NCBI GenBank assembly: GCA_902490585.1
Contig: CABUEI010000015.1
Coordinates: forward strand, 1-44,883
Reading direction: 5' to 3'
DNA: 44,883 nucleotides
DNA from: an uncultured Oscillospiraceae bacterium
GTDB taxonomy: Bacteria > Bacillota > Clostridia > Oscillospirales > Ruminococcaceae
In this document: one piece after another, positions 17,598-25,135 of the stretch
Position numbering within the stretch: position 1 is the stretch's first letter
Layout: each line of letters starts with the position of its first letter
Translations under genes and position numbers: made by a program
The notes under the pieces: generated by a model
The model's input: the letters and a program-made list of their open reading frames with translations, nothing else
The model's database searches: none
Told to the model about the DNA's origin: nothing

Positions 17598-18557
17598 TTA
17601 ATTTTTCTTTTTATTTACTTTAAACATCTTTTTGACTTTTTCACGCCGTGGCGAATACATGGGCAGAATTTTATCGGCTACGCTTCTCAAAGCTTTATCT
17701 GCAACCGAACGAACCCTGTATCCGTAGTACTCCATTTTAGATTTAACCTTATCGGTATTCATGAAAAATACAAGCTGAACCTCTTTTGCTGACCTGTTTT
17801 CAACAGTCAGCATATAATGTATGAAAATTCCGTTAAGCATTTCTCCGATATATCCCGGAGCACGCTGATAAGTTTCACAATCGGTAATTTCAGCTATTTT
17901 CTTCATAATCGGGAACTGAAATTCGCACATACGCACAAACAGTTCTTTTTTCATTATGTAGCAATTGAATGCTCTGTGATACCTGCCCGAAAAATACTCG
18001 CAGGCTGAATCGTAATATTCGGAGGAAAGTTCTTTGATAAGTGCGAACATCTTGTCAACAGTGCCCTGTTCATAATATACACCGTTATAGCTCTCCCACA
18101 TTTCACGAAGCGTTTTTACCTCTGCCCTGTTATAACTCATTTCGGACGCTTTTGCAGGCACAGGAATAATCATATCATACTTATCAACTACGAAATTGAT
18201 TTTCTCAGTATCGGCAAGATGATATTTCTTTTTTTCACGGTCGGTGAGCCGAAGTTCACGAACCATATTGAATACGACGTTTTTATAATGTTTATCGGCA
18301 AAGGACAGATAACGGCGGTAGTGGCATAATCCGTAATAATCAGCATCAATGTTTTTCCACGCCCAATATTGCACAGTAAACTCACAGAATGACATACGGA
18401 GCTCTGAAATATTGTCACCGGTATCATCACCCGTAATATCACTTTTACTTTCCTTGTCAAAAACAGCACCGCATCTGACAGGAAAATAAACGGGACTGTC
18501 AACAGTTTCACTGTCTATATCTATTCTATGTGATACAAAAATACGGATTTTACTCAT
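17598..18557 (-). CDS. DUF4422 domain protein (glycosyltransferase-like)
   Basis: A 319-residue single-domain DUF4422 protein, a third copy of the domain found twice in the protein encoded at 11231-14029. Motifs: IRIFVSHRIDIDSETVDSP, DDTGDNISELRMSFCEFTVQ, WAWKNIDADYYGLCHYRRYL, HRAFNCYIMKKELFVRMCEF and RAPGYIGEMLNGIFIHYML. Presumed cytoplasmic role in surface polysaccharide assembly. The start at 18557 (AGGA site, MSKIRIFVSH) fits the family; an in-frame extension to 18599 is unlikely. It has its own consensus promoter, so it can be expressed apart from the big operon immediately downstream. Confidence 0.85.
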   Translation of the reverse strand: MSKIRIFVSHRIDIDSETVDSPVYFPVRCGAVFDKESKSDITGDDTGDNISELRMSFCEFTVQYWAWKNIDADYYGLCHYRRYLSFADKHYKNVVFNMVRELRLTDREKKKYHLADTEKINFVVDKYDMIIPVPAKASEMSYNRAEVKTLREMWESYNGVYYEQGTVDKMFALIKELSSEYYDSACEYFSGRYHRAFNCYIMKKELFVRMCEFQFPIMKKIAEITDCETYQRAPGYIGEMLNGIFIHYMLTVENRSAKEVQLVFFMNTDKVKSKMEYYGYRVRSVADKALRSVADKILPMYSPRREKVKKMFKVNKKKN

Positions 18558-18608
18558 CTTGTTTCCTGCCTTAATCTGTTTTTTAACGATAACAGTCATA
18601 TGGATTTA

Positions 18609-18637
18609 ATTATAGTACCATACGATTTTTTTGTCAA
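18609..18637 (-). promoter_or_regulatory. Perfect consensus promoter for the DUF4422 gene
   Basis: Minus strand TTGACA (18632-18637), 17-bp spacer, TATAAT (18609-18614), roughly 50 bases before the ATG at 18557. Confidence 0.88.
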
Positions 18638-18689
18638 TAAAAAGGACAAAATATGCGAAATTTTATCATAATCGGATATAATAAAGCCG

Positions 18690-18730
18690 TATCGAAAAAA
18701 ACACGTCAACCAGTGGTGGTTAACGTGTTT
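18690..18730 (-). terminator. Rho-independent terminator of sigG
   Basis: An inverted repeat at 18697-18730 (ACACGT arms plus an inner AACCA/TGGTT stem), followed on the minus strand by TTTTTTT, starting 3 bases past the sigG stop. Confidence 0.9.
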
Positions 18731-18733
18731 TAT

Positions 18734-19519
18734 TTACAATGCTTTTTTAATTTTTCCGAGAGCGCCTTTTTCAAGCCGTGAAACCTGTGCCTGACTTATC
18801 CCTATTTCCTGAGCGACTTCCACCTGGGTTTTACCTCTGAAAAAGCGGAGTTTCAGAATATTCTTTTCTCTGTCATCAAGCCCGATTATTGCTTCTTTCA
18901 AAGCGATTTCATCCAGCCAATTCTTATCATCGTTGTTATCGCCAATCTGATCCATAATATATATAGTATCTCCCGATTCGGAAAATACGGGTTCATAAAG
19001 CGAAATAGGGTCGCTGACTGCTTCAAGTGCAATTACGACATCTTCACGCTTTGCATCTATCTCTTTTGCTATCTGCTCAATTGTCGGTTCTTTTGAATTT
19101 TCATTTGTCAGCTTTTCCCGTGCCTGCATTGCTTTATATGCCAGGTCACGCATAGAACGGCTGACACGGATTGAACCGGAGTCACGAAGGTAGCGGCGCA
19201 GTTCGCCCATTATCATGGGCACAGCATATGTGCTAAACCTCACTTGGAAATCAATACTAAAATTGTCAATTGCTTTCATAAGCCCGATACAACCAACCTG
19301 AAAAAGATCGTCCGGGTTCTCACCTCTGCCCGAAAAACGCTGTATTACGCTGAGTACAAGACGCAGATTTCCGTTAATCAGCTTTTCTCTTGCAGTAGGG
19401 TCGCCGTCACGCATCTTTTTTAGTAATTCGGTCTTTTCCGATTCTTTGAGAACTTTCAGCTTGGCTGTATTGACACCGCTTATTTCAACTTTATTATAAT
19501 ACAAAAAAACACCGCCCAC
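18734..19519 (-). CDS. sigG: RNA polymerase sporulation sigma factor SigG
   Basis: A 261-residue sigma-70 family factor of the late forespore. It has the SigG N-terminal signature NKVEISGVNTAKL, region 2 (NGNLRLVLSVIQRF, DDLFQVGCIGLMKAIDNF, FSTYAVPMIMGELRRYLRDS), region 3 (IRVSRSMRDLAYKAMQ) and region 4 (LRFFRGKTQVEVAQEIGISQ then AQVSRLEK). It directs forespore genes after engulfment, so the organism is a spore former or descends from one. The start is uncertain: GTG at 19517-19519 is given, but the family usually begins near the TTG at 19502-19504 (MYYNKVEI). A SigG-like promoter lies upstream. The usual spoIIGA and sigE neighbours are absent from this window. Confidence 0.93.
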   Translation of the reverse strand: MGGVFLYYNKVEISGVNTAKLKVLKESEKTELLKKMRDGDPTAREKLINGNLRLVLSVIQRFSGRGENPDDLFQVGCIGLMKAIDNFSIDFQVRFSTYAVPMIMGELRRYLRDSGSIRVSRSMRDLAYKAMQAREKLTNENSKEPTIEQIAKEIDAKREDVVIALEAVSDPISLYEPVFSESGDTIYIMDQIGDNNDDKNWLDEIALKEAIIGLDDREKNILKLRFFRGKTQVEVAQEIGISQAQVSRLEKGALGKIKKAL

Positions 19520-19547
19520 ACTTTATTTCCAATAAAAGTATGGGCGG
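19505..19547 (-). terminator. Terminator of the NrdD-like gene overlapping the sigG start
   Basis: Inverted repeat 19512-19527 with 19531-19547 (CCGCCCA/TGGGCGG plus an AT-rich extension), followed on the minus strand by seven T residues. The T-run lies inside the first codons of sigG as called, so termination and sigG initiation overlap. Confidence 0.75.
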
Positions 19548-19564
19548 ATAGTCTCAGTTTATTC
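19536..19564 (-). promoter_or_regulatory. Candidate SigG-type promoter of sigG
   Basis: Minus strand GAATA (19560-19564), 17-bp spacer, CATACTT (19536-19542), close to the known SigG pattern (GMATR, ~17-18 bp, CATNNTA). This fits autoregulation, as known for sigG in Bacillus. It overlaps the terminator hairpin. Confidence 0.5.
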
Positions 19565-19587
19565 TGTTATTTTACGGAAAATAACGT

Positions 19588-19890
19588 TTACGCTATAACG
19601 TAAATATCCTCTTCAGCCTCGGGAGTAATGCTGTGCTTTACTCTGTCCTGAACCTCAGCCTTCTTGGCATTATTAAATCTGTCGAGTGTACCTACAAGAT
19701 AACCTGTGATACGGCGGATACGGTCGAATGGAATCTCACCGAAATGATATGTAAGATTTGCATAATCACCGTCAAGGTCTATATCAAGCTCTGTAACAAG
19801 CTTTCCGGGGTTAGCCTCAATTGCATACTGAACATAAGCATCAATCTCTTTCTGATCAAGAGTGCCGTTTTTAACATTAACCTTTACCAT
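19588..19890 (-). CDS. Stand-alone NrdD-like small protein with glycyl-radical-type motif
   Basis: A 100-residue cytoplasmic protein. Its second half (FDRIRRITGYLVGTLDRFNN, then AKKAEVQDRVKH) resembles the C-terminal end of class III anaerobic ribonucleotide reductase NrdD, where the RVTGY-type loop carries the glycyl radical. It lacks the Cys residues of the NrdD zinc site and the whole catalytic barrel. The first half (KEIDAYVQYAIEANPGKLVTE) is unassigned. The promoter contains two boxes matching the NrdR operator, the repressor of ribonucleotide reductase genes, which independently supports the link. It may be a spare radical domain, by analogy with GrcA for pyruvate formate-lyase, or an accessory/regulatory part (inference). 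The GAAAGGAAG ribosome site is strong. Confidence 0.7.
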   Translation of the reverse strand: MVKVNVKNGTLDQKEIDAYVQYAIEANPGKLVTELDIDLDGDYANLTYHFGEIPFDRIRRITGYLVGTLDRFNNAKKAEVQDRVKHSITPEAEEDIYVIA

Positions 19891-19953
19891 AACAATCTTC
19901 CTTTCAAATTTACTGTGTATAAAAGCAGTAAGTACATTTTGTTGTTTTCTTAG

Positions 19954-19982
19954 ATTTTAACACAATATATTGTGTTTGTCAA
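19954..19982 (-). promoter_or_regulatory. Promoter of the NrdD-like gene
   Basis: Minus strand TTGACA (19977-19982), 17-bp spacer, TAAAAT (19954-19959). The spacer is almost entirely filled by the 16-bp palindrome described as NrdR box 1. Confidence 0.85.
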
Positions 19983-20007
19983 GAGGTATAAGCACAATTT
20001 TTTGTAA
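19960..20007 (-). promoter_or_regulatory. Tandem NrdR boxes
   Basis: Box 1 (19960-19975) is the perfect palindrome ACACAATATATTGTGT, matching the known NrdR consensus. Box 2 (19992-20007), GCACAATTTTTTGTAA, matches box 1 at 11 of 16 positions. They are separated by exactly 16 bp, i.e. three helical turns between starts, the classic arrangement for NrdR. Box 1 lies between -35 and -10, so binding would block the promoter. Confidence 0.8.
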
Positions 20008-20051
20008 ATAAAAAAAATTTACGATATGACAGGGTTAAACGGCATTTAAAC

Positions 20052-20100
20052 GAACTTTTTGCAAAAAGTTCTTGACATCGCATTTAAAATATGATAAAAT
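20052..20100 (+). promoter_or_regulatory. Promoter of tRNA-Ser with upstream palindrome
   Basis: TTGACA (20072-20077), 17-bp spacer, TAAAAT (20095-20100), ending 11 bases before the tRNA. A perfect inverted repeat GAACTTTTT/AAAAAGTTC (20052-20071) directly abuts the -35 box. Confidence 0.85.
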
Positions 20101-20111
20101 ATTAAAGTCGT

Positions 20112-20203
20112 GGAAAGATGGCTGAGCTGGTCTAAGGCGCACGATTGGAAATCGTGTAACGGCTAATACCCGTTCGAGGGTTCGAATCCCTCTCTTTCCG
20201 CCA
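20112..20203 (+). tRNA. tRNA-Ser (anticodon GGA)
   Basis: Acceptor GGAAAGA/TCTTTCC, anticodon stem CACGA/TCGTG with loop TTGGAAA, long class II variable arm and GGTTCGAATCC T-loop. The CCA end (20201-20203) is encoded. Confidence 0.97.
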
Positions 20204-20204
20204 C

Positions 20205-20233
20205 ACGACGCTGAGAATATCAGCGTCGTTTTT
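20205..20233 (+). terminator. Terminator between the two tRNA genes
   Basis: A 10-bp perfect stem ACGACGCTGA/TCAGCGTCGT with a 5-base loop followed by TTTTT. Only five bases separate it from tRNA-Leu. Confidence 0.85.
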
Positions 20234-20237
20234 ATAT

Positions 20238-20320
<83 letters not shown>

Positions 20321-20330
20321 TAATCCGTTT

Positions 20331-20360
20331 AAACCGCATCGTTATGCGGTTTATTTTTTT
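20331..20360 (+). terminator. Terminator after tRNA-Leu
   Basis: Stem AAACCGCAT/ATGCGGTTT with a 4-base loop followed by a T-rich run. Phage-derived remnant sequence begins directly after it. Confidence 0.85.
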
Positions 20361-20401
20361 ACTACACGAAAATTACACGAATTATTTCAGAAAAATTTTA
20401 T

Positions 20402-20988
20402 CGAGTACACTTACAGCACGTTAAGAGCGGTGATGTAAACCATCTTATCGCAGGCAAGCTCTCCGAAGATGCGAAGGCTCTTGAGGAATTTAAGAATCTG
20501 TGGGAGGATGGCTTAAAAGCGGCGGTTAATAATCATGCTGAGATCTTGAACGCAAAAGAAAACACCGATACACAGAGTAACGGTGTGAAATATTCGTTAA
20601 AAGAGTATACTGAGCATCAAAAAGAAAACTGGAAAGACAGTAAGCAAATAATAGTCTACGAAAATGAAAATCAGTTGCGTAACTTTATTGGAAAGTCACT
20701 GGATGGTGAGTATTTATCTGTAAAGAAAAAAATGTATTTTGGCGCAATAAGTACCGATTTAGCTGAAAGAATTTTTAATGAGACAGGAGTTGATGCAGAA
20801 AACTATAATATTACTATCAGTTCGAACGAAATAAGAAAATACTATTAAATTCGCACGGAGATGAAAAAAAAGAAAACCTTAGAGGGCAGCGAGCTATTAC
20901 TGAAGATGATATATTAGCTATTCCTAAAATTATTGAAGAAGCAGATTTCATTGAGTTGGGCAGAAAAAATATGATGGAAAACCGATAA
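20402..20988 (+). pseudogene. Decayed phage-type nuclease toxin module (Barnase/EndoU/RelE-like family), two frameshifts
   Basis: The N-terminal part of a broken large protein. There is no start; the open frame begins near 20402 (HVKSGDVNHLIAGKLSED). After the linker VKYSLKEYTEHQKENW comes a module of the kind seen at the ends of Gram-positive phage MuF-type proteins (QIIVYENENQLRNFIGKS, KMYFGAISTDLAERIF). The frame breaks at ~20842: the stop at 20846-20848 is bypassed in frame 1, which continues with LLNSHGDEKKENLRGQRAI and TEDDILAIPKII. A second break at ~20982 leads into the frame that runs on to 23045 (PIIRFIKTINGKTTVV). The catalytic domain is therefore split across three frames and should be inactive. 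It lies next to tRNA-Leu, a usual integration site. Confidence 0.7.
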
Positions 20989-21062
20989 TTCGATTTATCA
21001 AAACAATTAACGGAAAAACAACCGTTGTATCTTATGTTTCTCAGAAGAAACACGATTTAGGT

Positions 21063-23045
21063 GTGCAAACGATGTATTCGAGTATAAAAAAAGATAGCCT
21101 TGTTACTGCGGCGAATGCCAAAGCCCTCACGGAAACGTCCGAAACGACAAGTAATACAGCTATCTTTAACACCACTATATCACAAAGTGATTCGGATGTC
21201 AATAGTAGTATACACAGTAAAGAGAAAAATAATACCAAATTTTCTATTACAGAAGATATGTCGGAACAGGAACGTTACGAAGAGCTTAAAGATAAGTCTA
21301 TAGTTGTTTCAAAGCCCGACATGAGCAAAGTATCCGGTATAGACATCGAAGCATATAAAAACCTCAGCACCAAAGAAGCCAAAAAGCCGATCAGAAGAAT
21401 TGCGGAAATGCTCGGAATACACAATGTCAATTACAAAAACAGTAACATCAAATTTGATTTTGCTTTTTCGAAAGGCAGCCTTGATACAAGTCTTAATCAT
21501 CAAAGAGAATATGGCGGAAGTTACACAGATTATGCTGAGATGCTTACCTGCCTTGAAAAACTCATTGAAAATGCAGAGCTTATAGAGGTACATAAAAATT
21601 ATAAGGATGACGAACAACTTAAAAGGACATTTGTGTTGATAAGCGCATTAAACAGTAAAGATGGTATTTATCCTGTTCAATTTGAAGTTAAAGAGTTTTA
21701 CAGTAGCACCAAAAACTTATATTTAACTGCTGTTCTGACAAAAATAAAAGAACCAGCCGTCGTAACGGAGAGCCACACCGATTACTCGGAAGCATCAACT
21801 CCGCTGGTAGCTGATTCTGCTATTAGTTTATCACAACTTTTTGCGAATGTCAACCCCACTGACAAAAGGTTTTTAAAATATGTGCCGGATAACTTCTTAT
21901 CGACAGAGCAAATTGAAGCAAAGCGTGAAGCTCAGAAGAGTGATTACAAAAATTACAACAGATATGTTGAGGTGTTTGAAAATGACAAAAACGGTAGCGA
22001 CAACAAATTCTCCCTTTCCGAACCCGTAGAAGAAAAAGGCAATCTAATAGCTGTACATAATATCTATACAGATAAACTCGTCAAGTCGTTAAAGCTCGGC
22101 GGTTTCCCGATGCCGTCTATAGCGGTTATAAAATCTGATATGGGTCACGGGAATTATGGCGAATGCTCCTTTGTCTTTGACAAATCAACGATTGATCCGA
22201 AATCTGATAAAAGAAATAAGGTTTACGGTGGTGATGCGTGGACTCCGACATATCCGGCAATCGAGTATAAAGTAAGCGAAAAAATAGCGGACAAGGCACG
22301 AAGAAAATACTATGACTTATACAAACAGTATGGAGAAAAAGTCAGAGATATGTATCGCTACAGTGTCACACTTGAGGATACTCTCAATAGCGATGGCGGT
22401 GAGCAGAAAATGCTCGATAAATTATACGATGATGTTAGCATGATGCAGATATACAGGCTCGATCACGGTGAAGATGTTATCAGCAATGTTGTTAAGAGAG
22501 AAGAAAAACAGACACTTAACGAACAAGAAATTGCCTTGTCAAAGCAACTGCTTTCAACGTTCGGAAATAGAATAGAAGAAATAGCAGCAAGGAACGGCGA
22601 AAATCCTTTGCCAATAAGAAAAGCATTTTTCAACAAGTATCACGATGAGGTTACAGAGGCGTTTAAAAAATACTACAGAAGTACCGGAATGAGCATTGAA
22701 GAAGCTGAAGCAAAGGTAGCAAACACAAAGACGTTTACTTTTGTATCTTCGTTAGCAAAAGCATTAAAATACAAGCACAACAAAGGTATTACCGTCACAG
22801 AAGATATCGACTATGAAGCAACAGATAAAGCTATTCGCAACAGCATTAATCAGTCTGAGTATAAAAAATGGATTGACAATCTGTTTAAAGGTGCTGAAGA
22901 AAAGAGTGGCATATGGAACGGTAAAGATTTTTACACACCAAGCGGAAAAAGGCGAAACTTCGATGCACTCCATTACGAAGAAACCCTTGAGAATGTTGTT
23001 AAAGTGATGCGTTCCGAAATGAACAGTGACACTCTTTTTGCATAA
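21063..23045 (+). CDS. C-terminal remnant of a phage/ICE large polyvalent protein
   Basis: A 660-residue open frame that continues without interruption from the decayed nuclease module upstream (the frame is open from 20982), so the Met at 21063 is probably not a native start. Two further modules follow, each introduced by the same linker type: TKFSITED (residue ~58) before a module containing IRRIAEMLGIHNVNYKNSNI and REYGGSYTDYAEML, and NKFSLSEP (~316) before KLVKSLKLGGFPMPSIAVIK, MGHGNYGECSFVFDK and a long helical tail. Both resemble modules of large polyvalent proteins from Clostridia prophages and conjugative elements; exact domain names are uncertain. No packaging or integrase gene is near, so this looks like a stranded remnant. 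Confidence 0.6.
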   Translation: MQTMYSSIKKDSLVTAANAKALTETSETTSNTAIFNTTISQSDSDVNSSIHSKEKNNTKFSITEDMSEQERYEELKDKSIVVSKPDMSKVSGIDIEAYKNLSTKEAKKPIRRIAEMLGIHNVNYKNSNIKFDFAFSKGSLDTSLNHQREYGGSYTDYAEMLTCLEKLIENAELIEVHKNYKDDEQLKRTFVLISALNSKDGIYPVQFEVKEFYSSTKNLYLTAVLTKIKEPAVVTESHTDYSEASTPLVADSAISLSQLFANVNPTDKRFLKYVPDNFLSTEQIEAKREAQKSDYKNYNRYVEVFENDKNGSDNKFSLSEPVEEKGNLIAVHNIYTDKLVKSLKLGGFPMPSIAVIKSDMGHGNYGECSFVFDKSTIDPKSDKRNKVYGGDAWTPTYPAIEYKVSEKIADKARRKYYDLYKQYGEKVRDMYRYSVTLEDTLNSDGGEQKMLDKLYDDVSMMQIYRLDHGEDVISNVVKREEKQTLNEQEIALSKQLLSTFGNRIEEIAARNGENPLPIRKAFFNKYHDEVTEAFKKYYRSTGMSIEEAEAKVANTKTFTFVSSLAKALKYKHNKGITVTEDIDYEATDKAIRNSINQSEYKKWIDNLFKGAEEKSGIWNGKDFYTPSGKRRNFDALHYEETLENVVKVMRSEMNSDTLFA

Positions 23046-23048
23046 TTC

Positions 23049-23077
23049 TTGACACAATTTATTACCTGTGATAGAAT
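23049..23077 (+). promoter_or_regulatory. Promoter of a small transcription unit
   Basis: TTGACA (23049-23054), 17-bp spacer, TAGAAT (23072-23077). It follows the polyvalent-protein stop by only 3 bases. Confidence 0.75.
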
Positions 23078-23135
23078 GGAAACAGCAGATACAATCGAAT
23101 TATCAGGCAACGCTCCACGAAAAGAGGATAACATT

Positions 23136-23174
23136 ATGGCAACACCCGATCTTTTATTCCCGGCAGACGCATAA
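23136..23174 (+). CDS. Possible 12-residue peptide (MATPDLLFPADA)
   Basis: ATG with a GAGG ribosome site 8 bases upstream, 12 codons, then TAA. It lies between the promoter at 23049 and a terminator at 23177, so the transcript would be ~140 nt. It could be a leader peptide, the head of a truncated gene (the frame after the stop reads QDTDFDTMRILIGV), or chance within a small RNA. Confidence 0.35.
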   Translation: MATPDLLFPADA

Positions 23175-23176
23175 CA

Positions 23177-23225
23177 GGACACCGATTTTGATACAATGCG
23201 TATCTTGATTGGTGTCCGTTTTCTT
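23177..23225 (+). terminator. Long-stem terminator of the small unit
   Basis: GGACACC (23177-23183) pairs with GGTGTCC (23211-23217), with an inner GATAC/GTATC stem, followed by TTTTC. The remaining 110 bases up to 23336 show no gene. Confidence 0.7.
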
Positions 23226-23336
23226 TATCCGAAAGTCTTTATTTAATGGGATTTATCGATATGTTACTCTATATTTTTCGGGATTATTTGCGTTTACACA
23301 GTTCTTTTTTCAGAATCAAACATATCGGGGCGAACA

Positions 23337-24854
23337 TTATTCTATCCCATCCTCTGCTTTCTTAATTCTAACCGCAAGATACTCTCTTGTGGGCAGATCA
23401 ATTCTGAAACGTCCCTTAAAACTTCCGACATTCTCAACCGTCATATTCCATGTGTCTATAATGTCGACGGTGTATATATTATTATCGTCAATATGATAAT
23501 ATCTGAATCCCGGACGCGAAATCCCGTGATAAAACAGGTGATAACCGGTTTCATCAGCTAGATTTTCATCTTCCGGAACCACACATAGCTCGTCCCATTC
23601 CATGTTTTTGGGTCGCAATCCGCCGTCCGGAGCTTCCTCAAGTATTTTTCGCATAAAAGCTATTCTTTCCGGGCTGTCACCTTTAAGCTTTCCGCCATGA
23701 GACCACCATATCGCCTTATCGTCTATGTAGGTTTCGCCATGACCGCCATAGCCGCCGCGGCAAAGTGCTTCCCAGAACCTCCGAACAAGCTCTTGCGGCG
23801 AAATATTCCCCCACGCATACTGAATATTTCCCTCGTATAGCATTTCGTCAATTACTATCGGTTTGCCATAGCTTTTTCTCCACTCGGATGTTCCCTCCGG
23901 AGAACGCTGAATGCTGCAGTGCGTTATCCATGACTTTGTATGATCGTAAAACTGATTACCGTTATGTATTGATCGCAGGTGATCATACGGGTCGTTTTCT
24001 ACGATTATCTGCGCATATCGTTCCCAGTCCTCAATGCTCTTGTTTTTTATCAGGTCATATTCATTAGCAAATGACCACCATACATTTCTGAAAGCCGAAA
24101 ACCTTGCCGCTGTGTATTTCAGATAAAGTTCGTTGTACTCCGGTGTCATTGTTGAGAAGCCCCAGCGGTCATACGGGTGAAAGAGGATAATATCTGCCTC
24201 AATACCCAGCTTTTGAAGCTCGCTGATACAGTATTCAATATGCTGAAAATGCTTGGGGTTAAACCTCTCAAAATCCCAGTTGTTGCCCTTGGAGTCCGGA
24301 GTGTAGCCCCACACATTGTCCTCTGTGATAGCACTTCCGTCAACCGGAGTACCCTCGTATGGATAGGAGCGCGGCTCACGTGAATTGTAGCAGTAGCTTT
24401 TAGGAAATATGCAGAAACGTATCTTGTTGAACGGGGAATTTCTCAGAGTTTCAAGAGTTTGTGCGATAAGGTCATCGCTTTGCAGATTCCATACATAACA
24501 GGTCGTGCCGACAGGATAATAAGGTGTTCCGTCGGAATACTGAAAATGATATTTGTTATGTACCTTTACGCAGCCGTGATTATTTTCCGACGGCGGCGTG
24601 ACAGAAAAAGTTCCTTCGTATTTCCTGTCAGAAAAATTCCCGCAGACCGTAAAATGGTATTCTTCCTCAAAAGATGGCATGAATCTTACTTTGTATATTC
24701 CGTTCCCATCGTAAAAACCATTGACGGTTTTGCGCTCGGAATCGCTTTCAAATAGCGCAGTGATACTGCGTTCCGAGAATGGGTTGCCAGCGGTGGTTCC
24801 TTCGGAGCAAAACTCGAAAACGCCCCATTTTTCAACTGATTTTGTATAATCCAT
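23337..24854 (-). CDS. DUF5060/DUF4038 family glycoside hydrolase-like protein
   Basis: A 505-residue cytoplasmic protein (no signal peptide). Residues ~1-85 fit the DUF5060 beta domain (KWGVFEF, NGFYDGNGIYKVRFMPSFE); ~95-420 fit the DUF4038 TIM barrel (YSDGTPYYPVGTTCYVW, LRNSPFNKIRFCIFPK, ILFHPYDRWGF) with likely acid/base Glu in WWSFANEYDL and nucleophile Glu in IVIDEMLYEG; the last ~85 residues form a DUF5605-like beta domain. Related enzymes cleave side-chain sugars of plant polysaccharides, so it probably acts on imported oligosaccharides with the GH43 enzymes upstream; the exact linkage is unknown. The start at 24854 has a strong GGAGG site 7 bases away, better than the in-frame Met at 24896. 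Confidence 0.85.
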   Translation of the reverse strand: MDYTKSVEKWGVFEFCSEGTTAGNPFSERSITALFESDSERKTVNGFYDGNGIYKVRFMPSFEEEYHFTVCGNFSDRKYEGTFSVTPPSENNHGCVKVHNKYHFQYSDGTPYYPVGTTCYVWNLQSDDLIAQTLETLRNSPFNKIRFCIFPKSYCYNSREPRSYPYEGTPVDGSAITEDNVWGYTPDSKGNNWDFERFNPKHFQHIEYCISELQKLGIEADIILFHPYDRWGFSTMTPEYNELYLKYTAARFSAFRNVWWSFANEYDLIKNKSIEDWERYAQIIVENDPYDHLRSIHNGNQFYDHTKSWITHCSIQRSPEGTSEWRKSYGKPIVIDEMLYEGNIQYAWGNISPQELVRRFWEALCRGGYGGHGETYIDDKAIWWSHGGKLKGDSPERIAFMRKILEEAPDGGLRPKNMEWDELCVVPEDENLADETGYHLFYHGISRPGFRYYHIDDNNIYTVDIIDTWNMTVENVGSFKGRFRIDLPTREYLAVRIKKAEDGIE

Positions 24855-24885
24855 AATGGTTCCTCCAATGTCTTTACACATAGAC

Positions 24886-24916
24886 CGACGGATCACTGTG
24901 CTGGTGGAATCCGTCG
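24886..24916. repeat. Hairpin in the leader of the DUF4038 gene
   Basis: An 8-bp inverted repeat CGACGGAT/ATCCGTCG (24886-24893 with 24909-24916) with a 15-base loop. It is followed by TTTT only on the plus strand, so it is not a good terminator for the minus-strand transcript that crosses it. Confidence 0.5.
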
Positions 24917-24948
24917 TTTTAGATTTTGAATATCACAGGGAATCTGAT

Positions 24949-25131
24949 TTATGGCGCTGAATAAGTGAATGTTATTTCCAGCGTCGAAAGTATCTCATTG
25001 TCTTTGACGGAAAGAACAGTCGCGGACAGACCGGAATTGTCGCCATCGGCGTATCTGCCGTCATCGGGGATAGATGTTACCCACTGGTTATAGAGGTTTA
25101 CTCTCGTGCAGTTACCGCCGCAGTACCGTAC
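24949..25131 (-). pseudogene. C-terminal remnant of a (probably secreted) protein
   Basis: A 60-codon open frame on the minus strand without a start codon ends in TAA at 24949. It reads YCGGNCTRVNLYNQWVTSIP then DGRYADGDNSG and ends STLEITFTYSAP, with protein-like composition. It looks like the tail of a carbohydrate-active or cell-wall protein, cut off just after an in-frame TAA (25132-25134). It occupies most of the 24855-25273 gap and lies inside the leader transcribed from the promoter at 25136. Confidence 0.5.
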
Positions 25132-25135
25132 TTAA

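Noticed and set aside
24886..24916. Plus-strand terminator at the CGACGGAT/ATCCGTCG hairpin
   Set aside because: No plus-strand gene ends here and only four T residues follow; kept as a plain hairpin.
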